Assembly (NCBI RefSeq): GCF_018130215.1
Contig: NZ_JAFCKQ010000009.1
Coordinates: 1 to 64,000, forward strand
DNA from: Bradyrhizobium jicamae
GTDB taxonomy: Bacteria > Pseudomonadota > Alphaproteobacteria > Rhizobiales > Xanthobacteraceae
DNA: 64,000 nucleotides
Direction of reading: 5' to 3'
The notes beneath the pieces were generated by a model that saw only the letters and a list, made by a program, of their open reading frames with translations, ran no database searches and was not told where the DNA came from. The translations under genes and the position numbers were made by a program. This document shows positions 26,633-33,528 of this stretch, in pieces (the first letter of the stretch is position 1; each line of letters starts with the position of its first letter).

Positions 26633-26775
26633 GGGGCACCGCGGGCCTGGCCAGCGGTCGGCGAGCCATCCGATGACGAGGCAACCGCTGAACGCGCCTA
26701 GATTGAGCATGACGACCGACTGAACCGCGTCCTCGATTGTGAGCCAGGCTCGTGCCGCGACGATCGGGATCCAGT
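26633..26775 (-). pseudogene. MFS transporter fragment
   Basis: The minus-strand frame reads DAVQSVVMLNLGAFSGCLVI, then GWLADRWPG. The G-W-L-A-D-R motif after a Gly-rich helix is the loop 2-3 signature of major facilitator transporters. No start, no other helices and no stop at the expected place are present. It is a relic. Confidence 0.5.
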
Positions 26776-27297
26776 TCAGTTTGGGCGGGATGGCCGCGGC
26801 CGGTCATCCGGGTCGACAAGACGATCGCGTGCGGGACTGACACAAGCAAAAGGCGGAGCGCGGGCCTCGGCCCTGCGTTCACGCCATGGGCTGAGGCTTC
26901 TGCGCCGCTTCCTCGGCTTTGACTGATACGGCAGGTTGTTCACCCTGGCTTTTGGGCCCATGCCTTTCAGGCGCCGCCCGCAGAACCGGCTGCACGCGCC
27001 TGGCAGCCCACCGCTGTTCGCACTTCCTTTCGATGTCCAGAGGGACAATAGACATGACCCGACCTCCGGGTTCGCGGTCCTGCCCGATGTGGCCGGGTTA
27101 ACGCTTCGCGGACGTTAAAGCTCCCAAACGGTCGATTGGAAAACACAAAATTCAACGCGACCGTGGCCCGCATTCTACGTGCGATAGACGGGACCGGCTG
27201 GGCCTGTGAGGCCAAGCGTCGTGGGTGTGGAAGACTTGCGGTCCCTAAGCGGGACCGTCGCCTTTGCGTCTCGCTGCGGTGCGCTCCTTGATATACC
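26776..27297. other. Intergenic, no gene identified
   Basis: No supported gene. A hairpin-forming stretch (GCGGTCCC/GGGACCGT) lies at about 27238-27262. The remainder resembles eroded sequence with broken frames. Confidence 0.35.
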
Positions 27298-27588
27298 TCA
27301 CGACCATTCGCGCCCGCCAATTATGACCTTAAACTTCGATCGCTTTTTGCGCACGACCTCGTCTCTTGCCTTTACGGCGATTGCGCTTGCTAGCCGCCAG
27401 GCTTCGTCCTCGGATAACCCGTAGTACATTGCTCGCTCAACAAGGTCGCGAGCGGCCTTTATGCAGTCGTCGATTTGAGCTTCCGTAGCTTTGGTCACTG
27501 CTTCGCTCTCGGTGGTGCCAATCAAATTGTGCGGCTCCACATGCCGGGCGTAGCGCCCGAGCCGATTCTCCGGCGTTTCTTTTGGCAC
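27298..27588 (-). CDS. Hypothetical protein, 96 aa
   Basis: A soluble, mostly helical protein beginning MPKETPENRLGRYARHVEPH. The middle (IDDCIKAARDLVERAMYYGLSEDEAWRLASAIA, in two helices) looks like a small helical bundle, and the C terminus is basic (RDEVVRKKRSKFKV). No family was recognised. Composition and charge pattern look protein-like, but the function is unknown. Confidence 0.45.
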   Translation of the reverse strand: MPKETPENRLGRYARHVEPHNLIGTTESEAVTKATEAQIDDCIKAARDLVERAMYYGLSEDEAWRLASAIAVKARDEVVRKKRSKFKVIIGGREWS

Positions 27589-27857
27589 TTATCCTCCGCC
27601 GATGCTTTTCTCAAACAAATGGACCGCAAAAGATCCTGGGCGAGACCGCCGCTTGCTCTGCGGGCGGAGCGGCGGTCCCTTATCGGGCGATACGCTTGGT
27701 CGAGGTTGGAGGGCTACGGCCAAGTCCGCACGACTGCCGAGCACGCTAAAGCTGAAATTTGTCCGGGAGGAAGGCAATATCGGAGCAGAGGCTCTGGCCC
27801 GTTGTGGGTAGCTCATGGGGTGAGTAGAACGAATTCCGAGTTTCCTAAATGCTCCCA

Positions 27858-28127
27858 TCACTGCCGAGGCTTGCCAGGCTTCGATGGCTGAGAAACCGAG
27901 CCTGCGTCGGCCTGCATATTGAGGGCATCCGTCAACGCCTGCTTTACCTGTTCAGCCTGCTCTCTCGTGAGATTTTGGGCGAAGCGGCCATCTTTTTTTA
28001 GCTGCGCGGGACCCTTGCGCTCTCGATCATAAACCATCCAGTCGGTGCTTCCCCTCCGAACGAGAAACCTGGCCGGCGGAGGTGCTTTGCTGCTCAACGA
28101 TAGATCCCCGGGTTGGTCATGTCTCAA
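27858..28127 (-). CDS. Hypothetical protein, 89 aa
   Basis: Contains ARFLVRRGSTDWMVYDRERK and GPAQLKKDGRFAQNLTREQA, a pattern I recall from small Bradyrhizobium hypotheticals (R-R-G-S-x-D-W-M-V-Y/W-D-R). The N terminus, MRHDQPGDLSLSSKAPP, is variable. Cytoplasmic, function unknown. Confidence 0.55.
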   Translation of the reverse strand: MRHDQPGDLSLSSKAPPPARFLVRRGSTDWMVYDRERKGPAQLKKDGRFAQNLTREQAEQVKQALTDALNMQADAGSVSQPSKPGKPRQ

Positions 28128-28580
28128 AAAGGCACTGCCTAGCGACGTTTATCCTGAACTGGGACACCGATATCTCCAGCAGCAAGTCAACTGCACTACT
28201 CATGCCAGCGGCGAGACATGGGATCGCCACCTGTGATGCGGCTCTCCTTATGGGGTGATTTCTGTTGATGGGTATGCGCGAGATGGTCGAGGACTTAGAT
28301 CGTTCCGCTGACCACCAGTGCGGTCGCGACGATCGAAAACAGGGCACGCATCGCAGTGGATCTCACTTCTTCGCCTTTGGTCAGGACGCTCATGCCGCGC
28401 AGATCCTTCACGGTGCCGTCCCAATTTGGACACTGATAGATGCGAACCCGGACATTCGCGGCGGTGTGGTGAAACGGCCTCGGCATGGCCCCGCTGGGGC
28501 CGTTTCCTTTTGCGTGAGACACCCACCCTGACATGCGTATGTGAATGTGCGCGATCGATCTCGGGGCGGAATCTGTGATC
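28128..28580. other. Intergenic, no gene identified
   Basis: Overlapping short frames only. A minus-strand 18-aa frame near 28300-28355 (MRALFSIVATALVVSGTI) looks like a membrane or signal segment and stops at once; it may be a relic. Nothing else was supported. Confidence 0.35.
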
Positions 28581-28688
28581 ATGTTAAGTCAGCATCGCAC
28601 GGACGGCGTAGAGCGCGCCTGCATTGTCTTCGCAGCGGCGTCCTTTGTTGCGCTCATTGTCTGCATGAGCCGGCTTTTCACGACGTAG
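28581..28688 (+). CDS. Tiny membrane peptide, 35 aa (DSVE family, member 2)
   Basis: Starts MLSQHRTDGVERACIVFAAA and continues SFVALIVCMSRLFTT. A charged DGVERA entry is followed by one membrane helix. The pattern aligns without gaps to the 35-aa frame at 29605-29712 (LNGVECAFLSCAAASFIALIL) and to the 32-aa frame at 13715-13813. Conservation of peptide rather than DNA suggests that it is translated. No strong ribosome-binding site is visible. Confidence 0.5.
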   Translation: MLSQHRTDGVERACIVFAAASFVALIVCMSRLFTT

Positions 28689-28804
28689 GCACGGAGAAAG
28701 AAATTGCTCTTGGGGTCTAGACCTCAGATTTGATCCGTTCCTCCCGCAGCCCCAGCACCGGTCCCCCGCGCTGGGGCCGCTTTCAATTGGGTGCTGAGTA
28801 CACG

Positions 28805-28917
28805 GCAACGCCGCCCGCTCGAAACGCACGCGGACGGCGTTGGCCCTAGCCCCAGGAAGGTCGTGGCAAAATCCTGGCCGCGAAGCGTAGCACCGCAGGC
28901 TGACACCAACCTTTCAT
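28805..28917 (-). repeat. Dispersed repeat, copy C
   Basis: On the minus strand it runs from ATGAAAGGTTGG through CAGGATTTTGCCACGACC and TTCCTGGGGCTAGGGCC to ACGCCGTCCGCG and CGAGCGGGCGGCGTTG. It is the best-conserved core among the five copies, with a near-perfect terminal hairpin. Confidence 0.75.
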
Positions 28918-29117
28918 AACCTTTCACGGACTGTGACAGAGCATACGATCGAGAATTGAAAGACGCTTTGGCCTTCTGGACGCAATCAACGTTGAAAACT
29001 CTCCATGCACAACCTGTTATCGCCTGTCTCGCATGCAGGTGCGGCGAAGCCAGAGCGCGATATCATCGCGCGCGCTTGATCTTTGCACTCGATCGATAGC
29101 GTCAGATCGGCGTGAGA

Positions 29118-29330
29118 TCACGCGGCATCAAGGTTTTGCGGCGTTATTGAATCTGGCCCTTCGAGAGGCTCCACGGTCAGATCGCCAAAGATTGAGCGCG
29201 AAGCCGGCCGCCGCCGCGCGTCCAGCCTTTGCTGCCATAAGGTGTGCCCCCGGAACAGCGAGCCGTGCAGGTGGTACGCAAGGAGAAACAGGCCGATTAC
29301 TATGCTGCCGCTAAGGTAGGACAGGTCCAT
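29118..29330 (-). CDS. Small membrane protein, 70 aa
   Basis: Starts MDLSYLSGSIVIGLFLLAYH: one membrane helix near the N terminus, then a basic, Arg-rich cytoplasmic tail (TLWQQRLDARRRPASR). It resembles small inner-membrane proteins of Rhizobiales. No known domain. It ends at 29118 without an obvious terminator. Confidence 0.45.
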   Translation of the reverse strand: MDLSYLSGSIVIGLFLLAYHLHGSLFRGHTLWQQRLDARRRPASRSIFGDLTVEPLEGPDSITPQNLDAA

Positions 29331-29604
29331 GTCCAGACAGTGCCGCTGGATCTCGGTTCCGGCAAATCACCAACTCGTAGATTTTCGCGCGCAACTTGGC
29401 GATTACGGAGTAGACCGTAAGTCGGGATCTTCCCCCGGCCGCCATCACCTGATCAACGCAACCCTGTGTATAACGGGGATTATGGGGACAGCGCTTTTTC
29501 GGACCTCAGTTCGCCCAGATGATCGCTCGACAGTCAGGGCAGCGATACTTTCATTTTTTTGTATTTACCGACCCAGTGCCAATCTCTGATTTTGCGGGTG
29601 CAGC

Positions 29605-29712
29605 ATGGACCAGTTGAATCGTTTGAACGGCGTAGAGTGCGCGTTCCTGTCCTGCGCAGCGGCCTCCTTTATCGCACTCATCCTCAGTGTGAGTTTGCTG
29701 CTGGGTGCGTGA
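29605..29712 (+). CDS. Tiny membrane peptide, 35 aa (DSVE family, member 3)
   Basis: Starts MDQLNRLNGVECAFLSCAAA and continues SFIALILSVSLLLGA. Same length and same layout as the frame at 28581-28688, about 1 kb upstream on the same strand, which suggests a local duplication. One membrane helix occupies most of the peptide. GCGGGTGCAGC precedes the ATG, a weak ribosome-binding site. The function is unknown. Confidence 0.55.
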   Translation: MDQLNRLNGVECAFLSCAAASFIALILSVSLLLGA

Positions 29713-29963
29713 AGCGAACCGTTGTGCGTATTTTTCCGGCGGGCGGCGGTTTGTTGTCGGCATCCATCTGGGCCACTTGAGCAGACTGACAAAAATGGCG
29801 TGTTCTCAAATGGTTAGATCGTTTGTATTTGATAATACGATCTGAGGGCGTAGCTTTAGGTGGCGCGAGGATCACGCGTCATGTCACTGGCTGCTTACAG
29901 TCACGTTACGGGAGGGGCATGCCCCAGGATCGCGCCGCAATCCATCCACGCGCAGATTATGGT

Positions 29964-30080
29964 TCAGTCTGAGGACCCGTCCCGCCGGTTAGATCGCCGC
30001 ACAAGCCCAGCGAGTCCCACCGAAACCCACACCACGCCACCCGCTATGAGCAGATAGGCAGAGATTTCGGCCGGACTCAT
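29964..30080 (-). CDS. Small membrane protein, 38 aa, behind an RHH fragment
   Basis: Starts MSPAEISAYLLIAGGVVWVS, one membrane helix, then a basic tail (LVRRSNRRDG). Its ATG overlaps the stop of the RHH-like fragment upstream (ATGA), and GAAGG lies seven to eight bases before it. The same order, an RHH C terminus overlapping a small membrane protein, occurs at 12905-13128. Confidence 0.45.
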   Translation of the reverse strand: MSPAEISAYLLIAGGVVWVSVGLAGLVRRSNRRDGSSD

Positions 30081-30157
30081 TTTTTTGCCTTCAACCCGAT
30101 CTCGACCAGCCTACGCAAACTTATCGCGCCGAAGTAGGCAAGCGACCCCAGCAACCA
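30077..30157 (-). pseudogene. Ribbon-helix-helix C-terminal fragment
   Basis: The frame reads WLLGSLAYFGAISLRRLVEI and then GLKAKK. The SLRRLVEIGLKAKK end is the classic second helix of RHH DNA-binding proteins. An in-frame TAG lies directly before the Trp codon, so nothing longer can be made. It is a relic or a re-started mini-ORF from an internal TTG. Confidence 0.45.
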
Positions 30158-30229
30158 CTATTCGGGGTGAGGAGGCCGTTGCGGGGGCCACCCGCCAGGC
30201 CCGGTTTGGACGCGGGCCAAGTGCGCCGG

Positions 30230-30319
30230 CTACCAGACAAAAAGCGCGAAGCCGACAAGGACGACCGGGCTGAACCCGAGCAACACGATGCAAACGCTCT
30301 CAAGTAGGTCACTGCCCAT
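30230..30319 (-). CDS. Tiny membrane peptide, 29 aa (LLGFSP family, member 1)
   Basis: Starts MGSDLLESVCIVLLGFSPVV and ends LVGFALFVW. It aligns with the 27-aa frame at 32047-32130 (shared C-I-V-L-L-G-[FL]-S-P-[VL]-V), with a conserved Pro in the middle of the helix. GGAGTTGTGTC precedes the ATG, an acceptable ribosome-binding site. The function is unknown. Confidence 0.55.
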   Translation of the reverse strand: MGSDLLESVCIVLLGFSPVVLVGFALFVW

Positions 30320-30446
30320 GACACAACTCCTGCGTTGGAGTTGAAGTCTACGCTCGGTGGAACCTGGCAGGCTAGTGCAGACTGACCTTCAGCAATAATA
30401 AAAAATGCCGGTCCAACAAAACGCCACCGGCGTAGATCAAAAAAAG

Positions 30447-30478
30447 ACGGCCTCAGCGCGTCACAGCACCGAGGCCGT
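30447..30478 (-). terminator. Intrinsic terminator on minus strand
   Basis: Stem ACGGCCTC/GAGGCCGT. On the minus strand it is followed by a run of seven T (the A tract at 30439-30445 on the plus strand). It would end transcription of the 42-aa gene at 30567-30695. Confidence 0.7.
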
Positions 30479-30566
30479 TAGACGTGGGGTGCTCTGTCGC
30501 TCCAAATGGAAGCCGGTTGACAGAGCAACGTTTAGTACCAGTCCAGGCTTACATGCACCTTACAGT

Positions 30567-30695
30567 CTACTGCCCGCCCTGAATGGTGGTGAGCGTTGCG
30601 GAGTTGCCGTTGGCGGTGATGCGATTGTTCATATAGGACAACGCCTGCTCGCCGCTGTTGCTGACACCGATCTGGTTACTCTTGATATGATCCAT
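30567..30695 (-). CDS. Small hypothetical protein, 42 aa, Asn/Gln/Ser-rich
   Basis: Starts MDHIKSNQIGVSNSGEQALS and continues with NNRITANGNSATLTTIQGGQ. It is soluble, polar and Asn/Thr-rich, a little like a single curli-type repeat. GGAAAG lies six bases before the ATG, and a clear terminator follows at 30447-30478, which together support a small transcription unit. It is divergent from the exported-protein gene at 30730. No family recognised. Confidence 0.5.
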   Translation of the reverse strand: MDHIKSNQIGVSNSGEQALSYMNNRITANGNSATLTTIQGGQ

Positions 30696-30729
30696 TGCAC
30701 TTTCCAGCGACAGTTTTCAGGAGGCTTCA

Positions 30730-31212
30730 ATGAAATTGCGTGTTAGCCTTTGCGTTGTTTCCTTTCTCTCGAGCACCGGACTAGCGATTGCCGAACCGAT
30801 CGGTAGGTACGAATGCAGCATTGTCGGACAAGTGAACCAACAACCTGTCGGGGATAAAGAAGGGCACCGGTTAGTCGACCTACTATCCTCTTGCGTTGGT
30901 GTGGACGGTCTCTTTAAGGGGGCAACCTACAGCGCTTCCTCGGTAAGCGAATGGGACGGAATGAAAGGAACGTATGTGGGAGGAACCGGCGTCGTGCGTT
31001 CACCCGGCGGTCTCGCAGTCAACCAAATCACTGAAGGCGTGGGATCCGTTGTGATGAAAGACGGCAAACCAGCTGGGAGCGAGGGGTCGGGCAAGGGGCT
31101 TTTCAAATTTGCTTCCGGTACACTTGCGGCGCTTTCAGGAAAGTCTGTTAGGTGGGAAGCCAGACCAATAGGCTTCAATCGATATAGCCTAGAAGTCACG
31201 ACTGACAAATAG
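30730..31212 (+). CDS. Exported hypothetical protein, 160 aa
   Basis: Signal peptide at residues 1-21 (KLRVSLCVVSFLSSTGLAIA). The mature protein has two Cys (YECSIVG and SSCVGVDG), probably disulfide-bonded in the periplasm, and many Gly/Ser/Val residues in a beta-rich pattern (GTYVGGTGVVRSPGGL; SVRWEARPIGFNRYSLEV at the C terminus). A strong CAGGAGG site precedes the ATG. No known family was recognised. Real, complete and probably periplasmic. Confidence 0.75.
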   Translation: MKLRVSLCVVSFLSSTGLAIAEPIGRYECSIVGQVNQQPVGDKEGHRLVDLLSSCVGVDGLFKGATYSASSVSEWDGMKGTYVGGTGVVRSPGGLAVNQITEGVGSVVMKDGKPAGSEGSGKGLFKFASGTLAALSGKSVRWEARPIGFNRYSLEVTTDK

Positions 31213-31577
31213 CGTAAAGCGGCACAGTAGCTCGTGAGACTGGTTTAAGCTTGGCGGCGTCGCGCGGCCACGCTGGCGGGATCTCGAGGGCTAAGCTCTA
31301 AGTTAAGTGGCGCGATACCCGTGCCACCGATCGGCCCTTTGCGAACTCGCGGCTGGAGGATCGAGCGGAGGTTGAAGCGAAACAGAACAAAGAGGCGGGC
31401 CTTACTCTTTTGCCCTGGCTAATTCGGCGACGCCTGAACGTTCGGCGGCCAAAAGATAGCGAAGGATAGGTCGCAGTTCTCGATTGCCGATTTACGCAAC
31501 CGTAAGAGTTGCCCAGGCAGAGTTTCGGAACGGGACGGGCGGGTGTCTAGCCATTTGCATTGGTAAGGCCATCTCAC
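31213..31577. other. Intergenic with zinc-ribbon relic
   Basis: No intact gene. At about 31300-31345 the minus strand retains KGPIGGTG, a scrap of the C terminus of the 85-aa zinc-ribbon family (intact copy at 13910). The rest was not assigned. Confidence 0.4.
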
Positions 31578-31739
31578 ATGAAACTCTGCGTTGCCTTCCT
31601 GAACGACGAATCTGCGGCGACCGCCATCGAATACGGCCTGATCGCAACCGGCATTGCCATCGCCATCATCGCCGCCGTGAACGGCGTCGGCGCGGCACTG
31701 AGCTCGACCTTCAGCTCGATCAGCACCTCGTTGAAATAG
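31578..31739 (+). CDS. Flp/Fap-type pilin
   Basis: A 53-aa protein starting MKLCVAFLNDESAATAIEYG and continuing LIATGIAIAIIAAVNGVGAA. It has the Flp family hallmarks: a short leader, the A-T-A-I-E-Y-G-L-I-A motif with Glu and Tyr at the processing/assembly position, and one hydrophobic helix. Family members are type IVb pilins assembled by Tad machinery. No tad/cpa genes are in the window, so this is an orphan pilin that could use machinery encoded elsewhere. A decayed relative lies at 16602-16703. Confidence 0.85.
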   Translation: MKLCVAFLNDESAATAIEYGLIATGIAIAIIAAVNGVGAALSSTFSSISTSLK

Positions 31740-31925
31740 ATCGACGGCGTGCCAGGGTGGGTCCATGCGGGGCCGCGGCGCTCGACTATTGAAATCTCTT
31801 ATGGGTCCGAAAGTTGTTCACGGTCGGAGAACACCGGAGTGTCCCATTTGGGCCTTGTGCGTCTGGCACAAACTGCATGGTAGAGTCGCTCCCGTAGATG
31901 ATCCGTAACCATACGGGTCAACGTC

Positions 31926-32033
31926 ATGAACCTTGGCCCTTTTTGTGCGGACACAGAGGCGTCAGGATTTTTGCCACGACCTTCCTGGGGCTAGGGCCAG
32001 CGCCGTGCGCGTGTATTTCAAGCGGGTTGTGCG
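31926..32033 (+). repeat. Dispersed repeat, copy D
   Basis: Has the ATGAACCTTGGCCC box, the CAGGATTTTTGCCACGACC core (one extra T), TTCCTGGGGCTAGGGCC, then a degraded inverted repeat (GCGCCGTGCGCG and AAGCGGGTTGTGCG). The 27-aa membrane-peptide gene starts 14 bp after it. Confidence 0.75.
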
Positions 32034-32046
32034 CAAAGGGGCAGCC

Positions 32047-32130
32047 ATGGGCAACCTAATGTACGCGTGCATCGTGCTGCTGGGGCTGAGTCCTCTCGTC
32101 ATTATCGGGATTATCATGTTCATGGAGTAA
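32047..32130 (+). CDS. Tiny membrane peptide, 27 aa (LLGFSP family, member 2)
   Basis: Starts MGNLMYACIVLLGLSPLVII and ends GIIMFME. It aligns with the 29-aa peptide at 30230-30319 (CIVLLG-[FL]-SP). AAAGGGGCAGCC before the ATG is a fair ribosome-binding site. One membrane helix with a mid-helix Pro. It sits directly downstream of repeat copy D, whose hairpin would be in its leader. The function is unknown. Confidence 0.55.
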   Translation: MGNLMYACIVLLGLSPLVIIGIIMFME

Positions 32131-32239
32131 GGGCGCTCAGGGGCATTCACTGGGATCGTGATCGAGATACCCCCGCGATCCTCGTGCTCATCGCTCTGGT
32201 CATGCCTGCTCGGAACAACCTCCTCACATGGACGGCATC

Positions 32240-32473
32240 TCAAAAGTCAAGAAACAAGCACAGCGATCCGATTACGAGACAGGCGCCGACGAAGAGGACA
32301 AGGCAGAAAAGAAACGCCCGCCGCCGCGGTGGCTTGCGCTGTGACGACGGCTCCAGCTTTCCCGGGAAAACATGAAAGCGGAGTTGGTCGTTGCGGATGT
32401 TTTCGTGTTCAAGCATTTCGCGAATCCGCATTCGCCGCTCGTCGGTCCAGAATTCGTCGTTGTCGTCTTCCAT
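32240..32473 (-). CDS. Small membrane protein, 77 aa (copy 2 of a duplicated pair)
   Basis: Same length as the gene at 13128-13361 and nearly the same N terminus (MEDDNDEFWTDERRMRIREM). It then has NDQLRFHVFPGKLE, a basic KPPRRRA segment and the helix FLFCLVLFVGACLVIGSLCL. Differences are scattered and mostly conservative, so both copies seem to be under selection or only recently duplicated. The upstream hairpin is also conserved. Function unknown. Confidence 0.7.
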   Translation of the reverse strand: MEDDNDEFWTDERRMRIREMLEHENIRNDQLRFHVFPGKLEPSSQRKPPRRRAFLFCLVLFVGACLVIGSLCLFLDF

Positions 32474-32529
32474 CAGGCACCGCTAAGCGCCGGTCGGTCC
32501 GACAACTTCAGCCACGTCCCCAAAAGGAA

Positions 32530-32565
32530 GCGGCCCCGTGATGTGGGGGACAAGCGCGGGGCCGC
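32530..32565. terminator. GC-rich hairpin upstream of 77-aa gene (copy 2)
   Basis: Stem GCGGCCCCG/CGGGGCCGC, identical to that at 13418-13453. On the minus strand it is followed by TTCCTTTT. It acts as a terminator or a leader structure. Confidence 0.6.
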
Positions 32566-32666
32566 AGGAGAGGTTAGTACTCCCTCGATCCTAGACCCTG
32601 GTTAGGCATTATCCCGGGCTCCTTCGGAGCACCGGAATCATACGGGCACAAGATCGATTTGGGGAC

Positions 32667-32775
32667 ATGAACCTTGGCCCAGTTCGTGCAAGAAAATACC
32701 CATCAGGATTTTGCCGTTTCCTCCTGGGGCTAGCTAACCGCCGTCCGCGATAGATTTAAGCGGACGGCGTTTTTG
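32667..32775 (+). repeat. Dispersed repeat, copy E, with intact terminator
   Basis: ATGAACCTTGGCCCAG box, CAGGATTTTGCC core, CTCCTGGGGCTAG, then a perfect stem CGCCGTCCGC/GCGGACGGCG (32739-32769) followed by TTTTT. Here the element's tail is a full intrinsic terminator. A minus-strand frame overlapping it (32756-33100) has no supporting motif. Confidence 0.75.
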
Positions 32776-32990
32776 CTTTGACCAGATAGCGAACGGCCTC
32801 GACACGGAGGCGTAAGCGCATCGAGGCCTCTCTACCGACAAGTCTAGTGAGCACGGCGCGACGACGCCGCACTGTGCCAATTTGGTCCAGCGTATGTCCC
32901 TGAACAAGAAGCATTTGGGCCAATGCCTGCGCGACGTAAGGTCGCGTCGCGCACCGCGCGACCTGATCAGGAGACCGGAGAGACGGAGGC

Positions 32991-33085
32991 TCATCGAAAT
33001 CCCATGCCGCCGATCGGCTCCTTGATGTCTCAATTGAAGTTTGGACGGATATCAGCGCCTCGCTAGCCGCAGACATTGGAGGCGG
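32991..33085 (-). pseudogene. Zinc-ribbon hypothetical protein, decayed copy
   Basis: The minus strand encodes RGADIRPNFN, stop, DIKEPIGGMGFR. It aligns to the C terminus of the intact 85-aa gene at 13910-14167, with one stop in place of Trp and another where the CGK Lys should be (NVCG, stop). The N-terminal half is absent. Confidence 0.65.
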
Positions 33086-33282
33086 GATGGCAGGTCGCAA
33101 GAACCCAGCCGACCACAGTTGCTGGCGTTCTTGCCGTGCTCCGGTTTGCGAACGAGTTCGAGGACGCCGGAAACGAATGGCCCAATACAGACACGCTCGG
33201 ACCCGACCGCTGGCACTACCAGTTCAGGGCAACAATCGCCGAGGCGATCGAAACCATCCTCAGCAAGCGTTCGGAGGGCTGA
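33076..33282 (+). CDS. Hypothetical protein, 68 aa, possibly 5'-truncated
   Basis: The frame has ARTQPTTVAGVLAVLRFANE, then EWPNTDTLGPDRWHYQFRAT and an Ala/Ile helix. P-T-T-[VL]-A-G-V and the D-T-[DIL]-x-x-x-x-W-H-Y-Q block match a small protein type common in Bradyrhizobium. In those the N terminus is longer, so this copy (TTG start) may have lost its beginning at the junction with the zinc-ribbon relic. It is followed three bases later by the next gene. Confidence 0.5.
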   Translation: MEAGWQVARTQPTTVAGVLAVLRFANEFEDAGNEWPNTDTLGPDRWHYQFRATIAEAIETILSKRSEG

Positions 33283-33285
33283 GCC

Positions 33286-33528
33286 ATGGAGAAGATCACC
33301 ACGCTGCCGGTTAAACGGCCCTGGGACAAGAAGTACGCCGAGGCGTATCGCGAAATGGAAGGCCCTCTCTGCGATTGCGTTCAGATGGCTCGGATTGCGG
33401 CGGACCTAATGAACGACACCGATAACGGTACGAACCCCAAGCTGGTCTTTGCCGTGTTTCACCTGCGAGACATGATGGAGAGCTTGGAGCAGCGGTATAG
33501 GGCAGACTTCGGCGAGGGCGGCACATGA
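33286..33528 (+). CDS. Hypothetical protein, 80 aa
   Basis: Starts MEKITTLPVKRPWDKKYAEA and continues YREMEGPLCDCVQMARIAAD. A soluble helical protein with conserved-looking R-P-W-D and R-E-M-E-G-P motifs; I recall relatives in Bradyrhizobium genomes next to the W-H-Y-Q protein. The ATG is four bases after the upstream stop, and its own stop overlaps the next start (ATGA). Function unknown. Confidence 0.6.
   Translation: MEKITTLPVKRPWDKKYAEAYREMEGPLCDCVQMARIAADLMNDTDNGTNPKLVFAVFHLRDMMESLEQRYRADFGEGGT

Noticed and set aside
13574..32775. The dispersed repeats as a CRISPR array
   Set aside because: Copies are about 110 bp, few, far apart and on both strands. There are no regular spacers and no cas genes.
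32756..33100. A 114-codon minus-strand frame
   Set aside because: It overlaps the terminator of repeat E and runs through the zinc-ribbon relic in another frame. The basic C terminus is suggestive but no homology was recognised.
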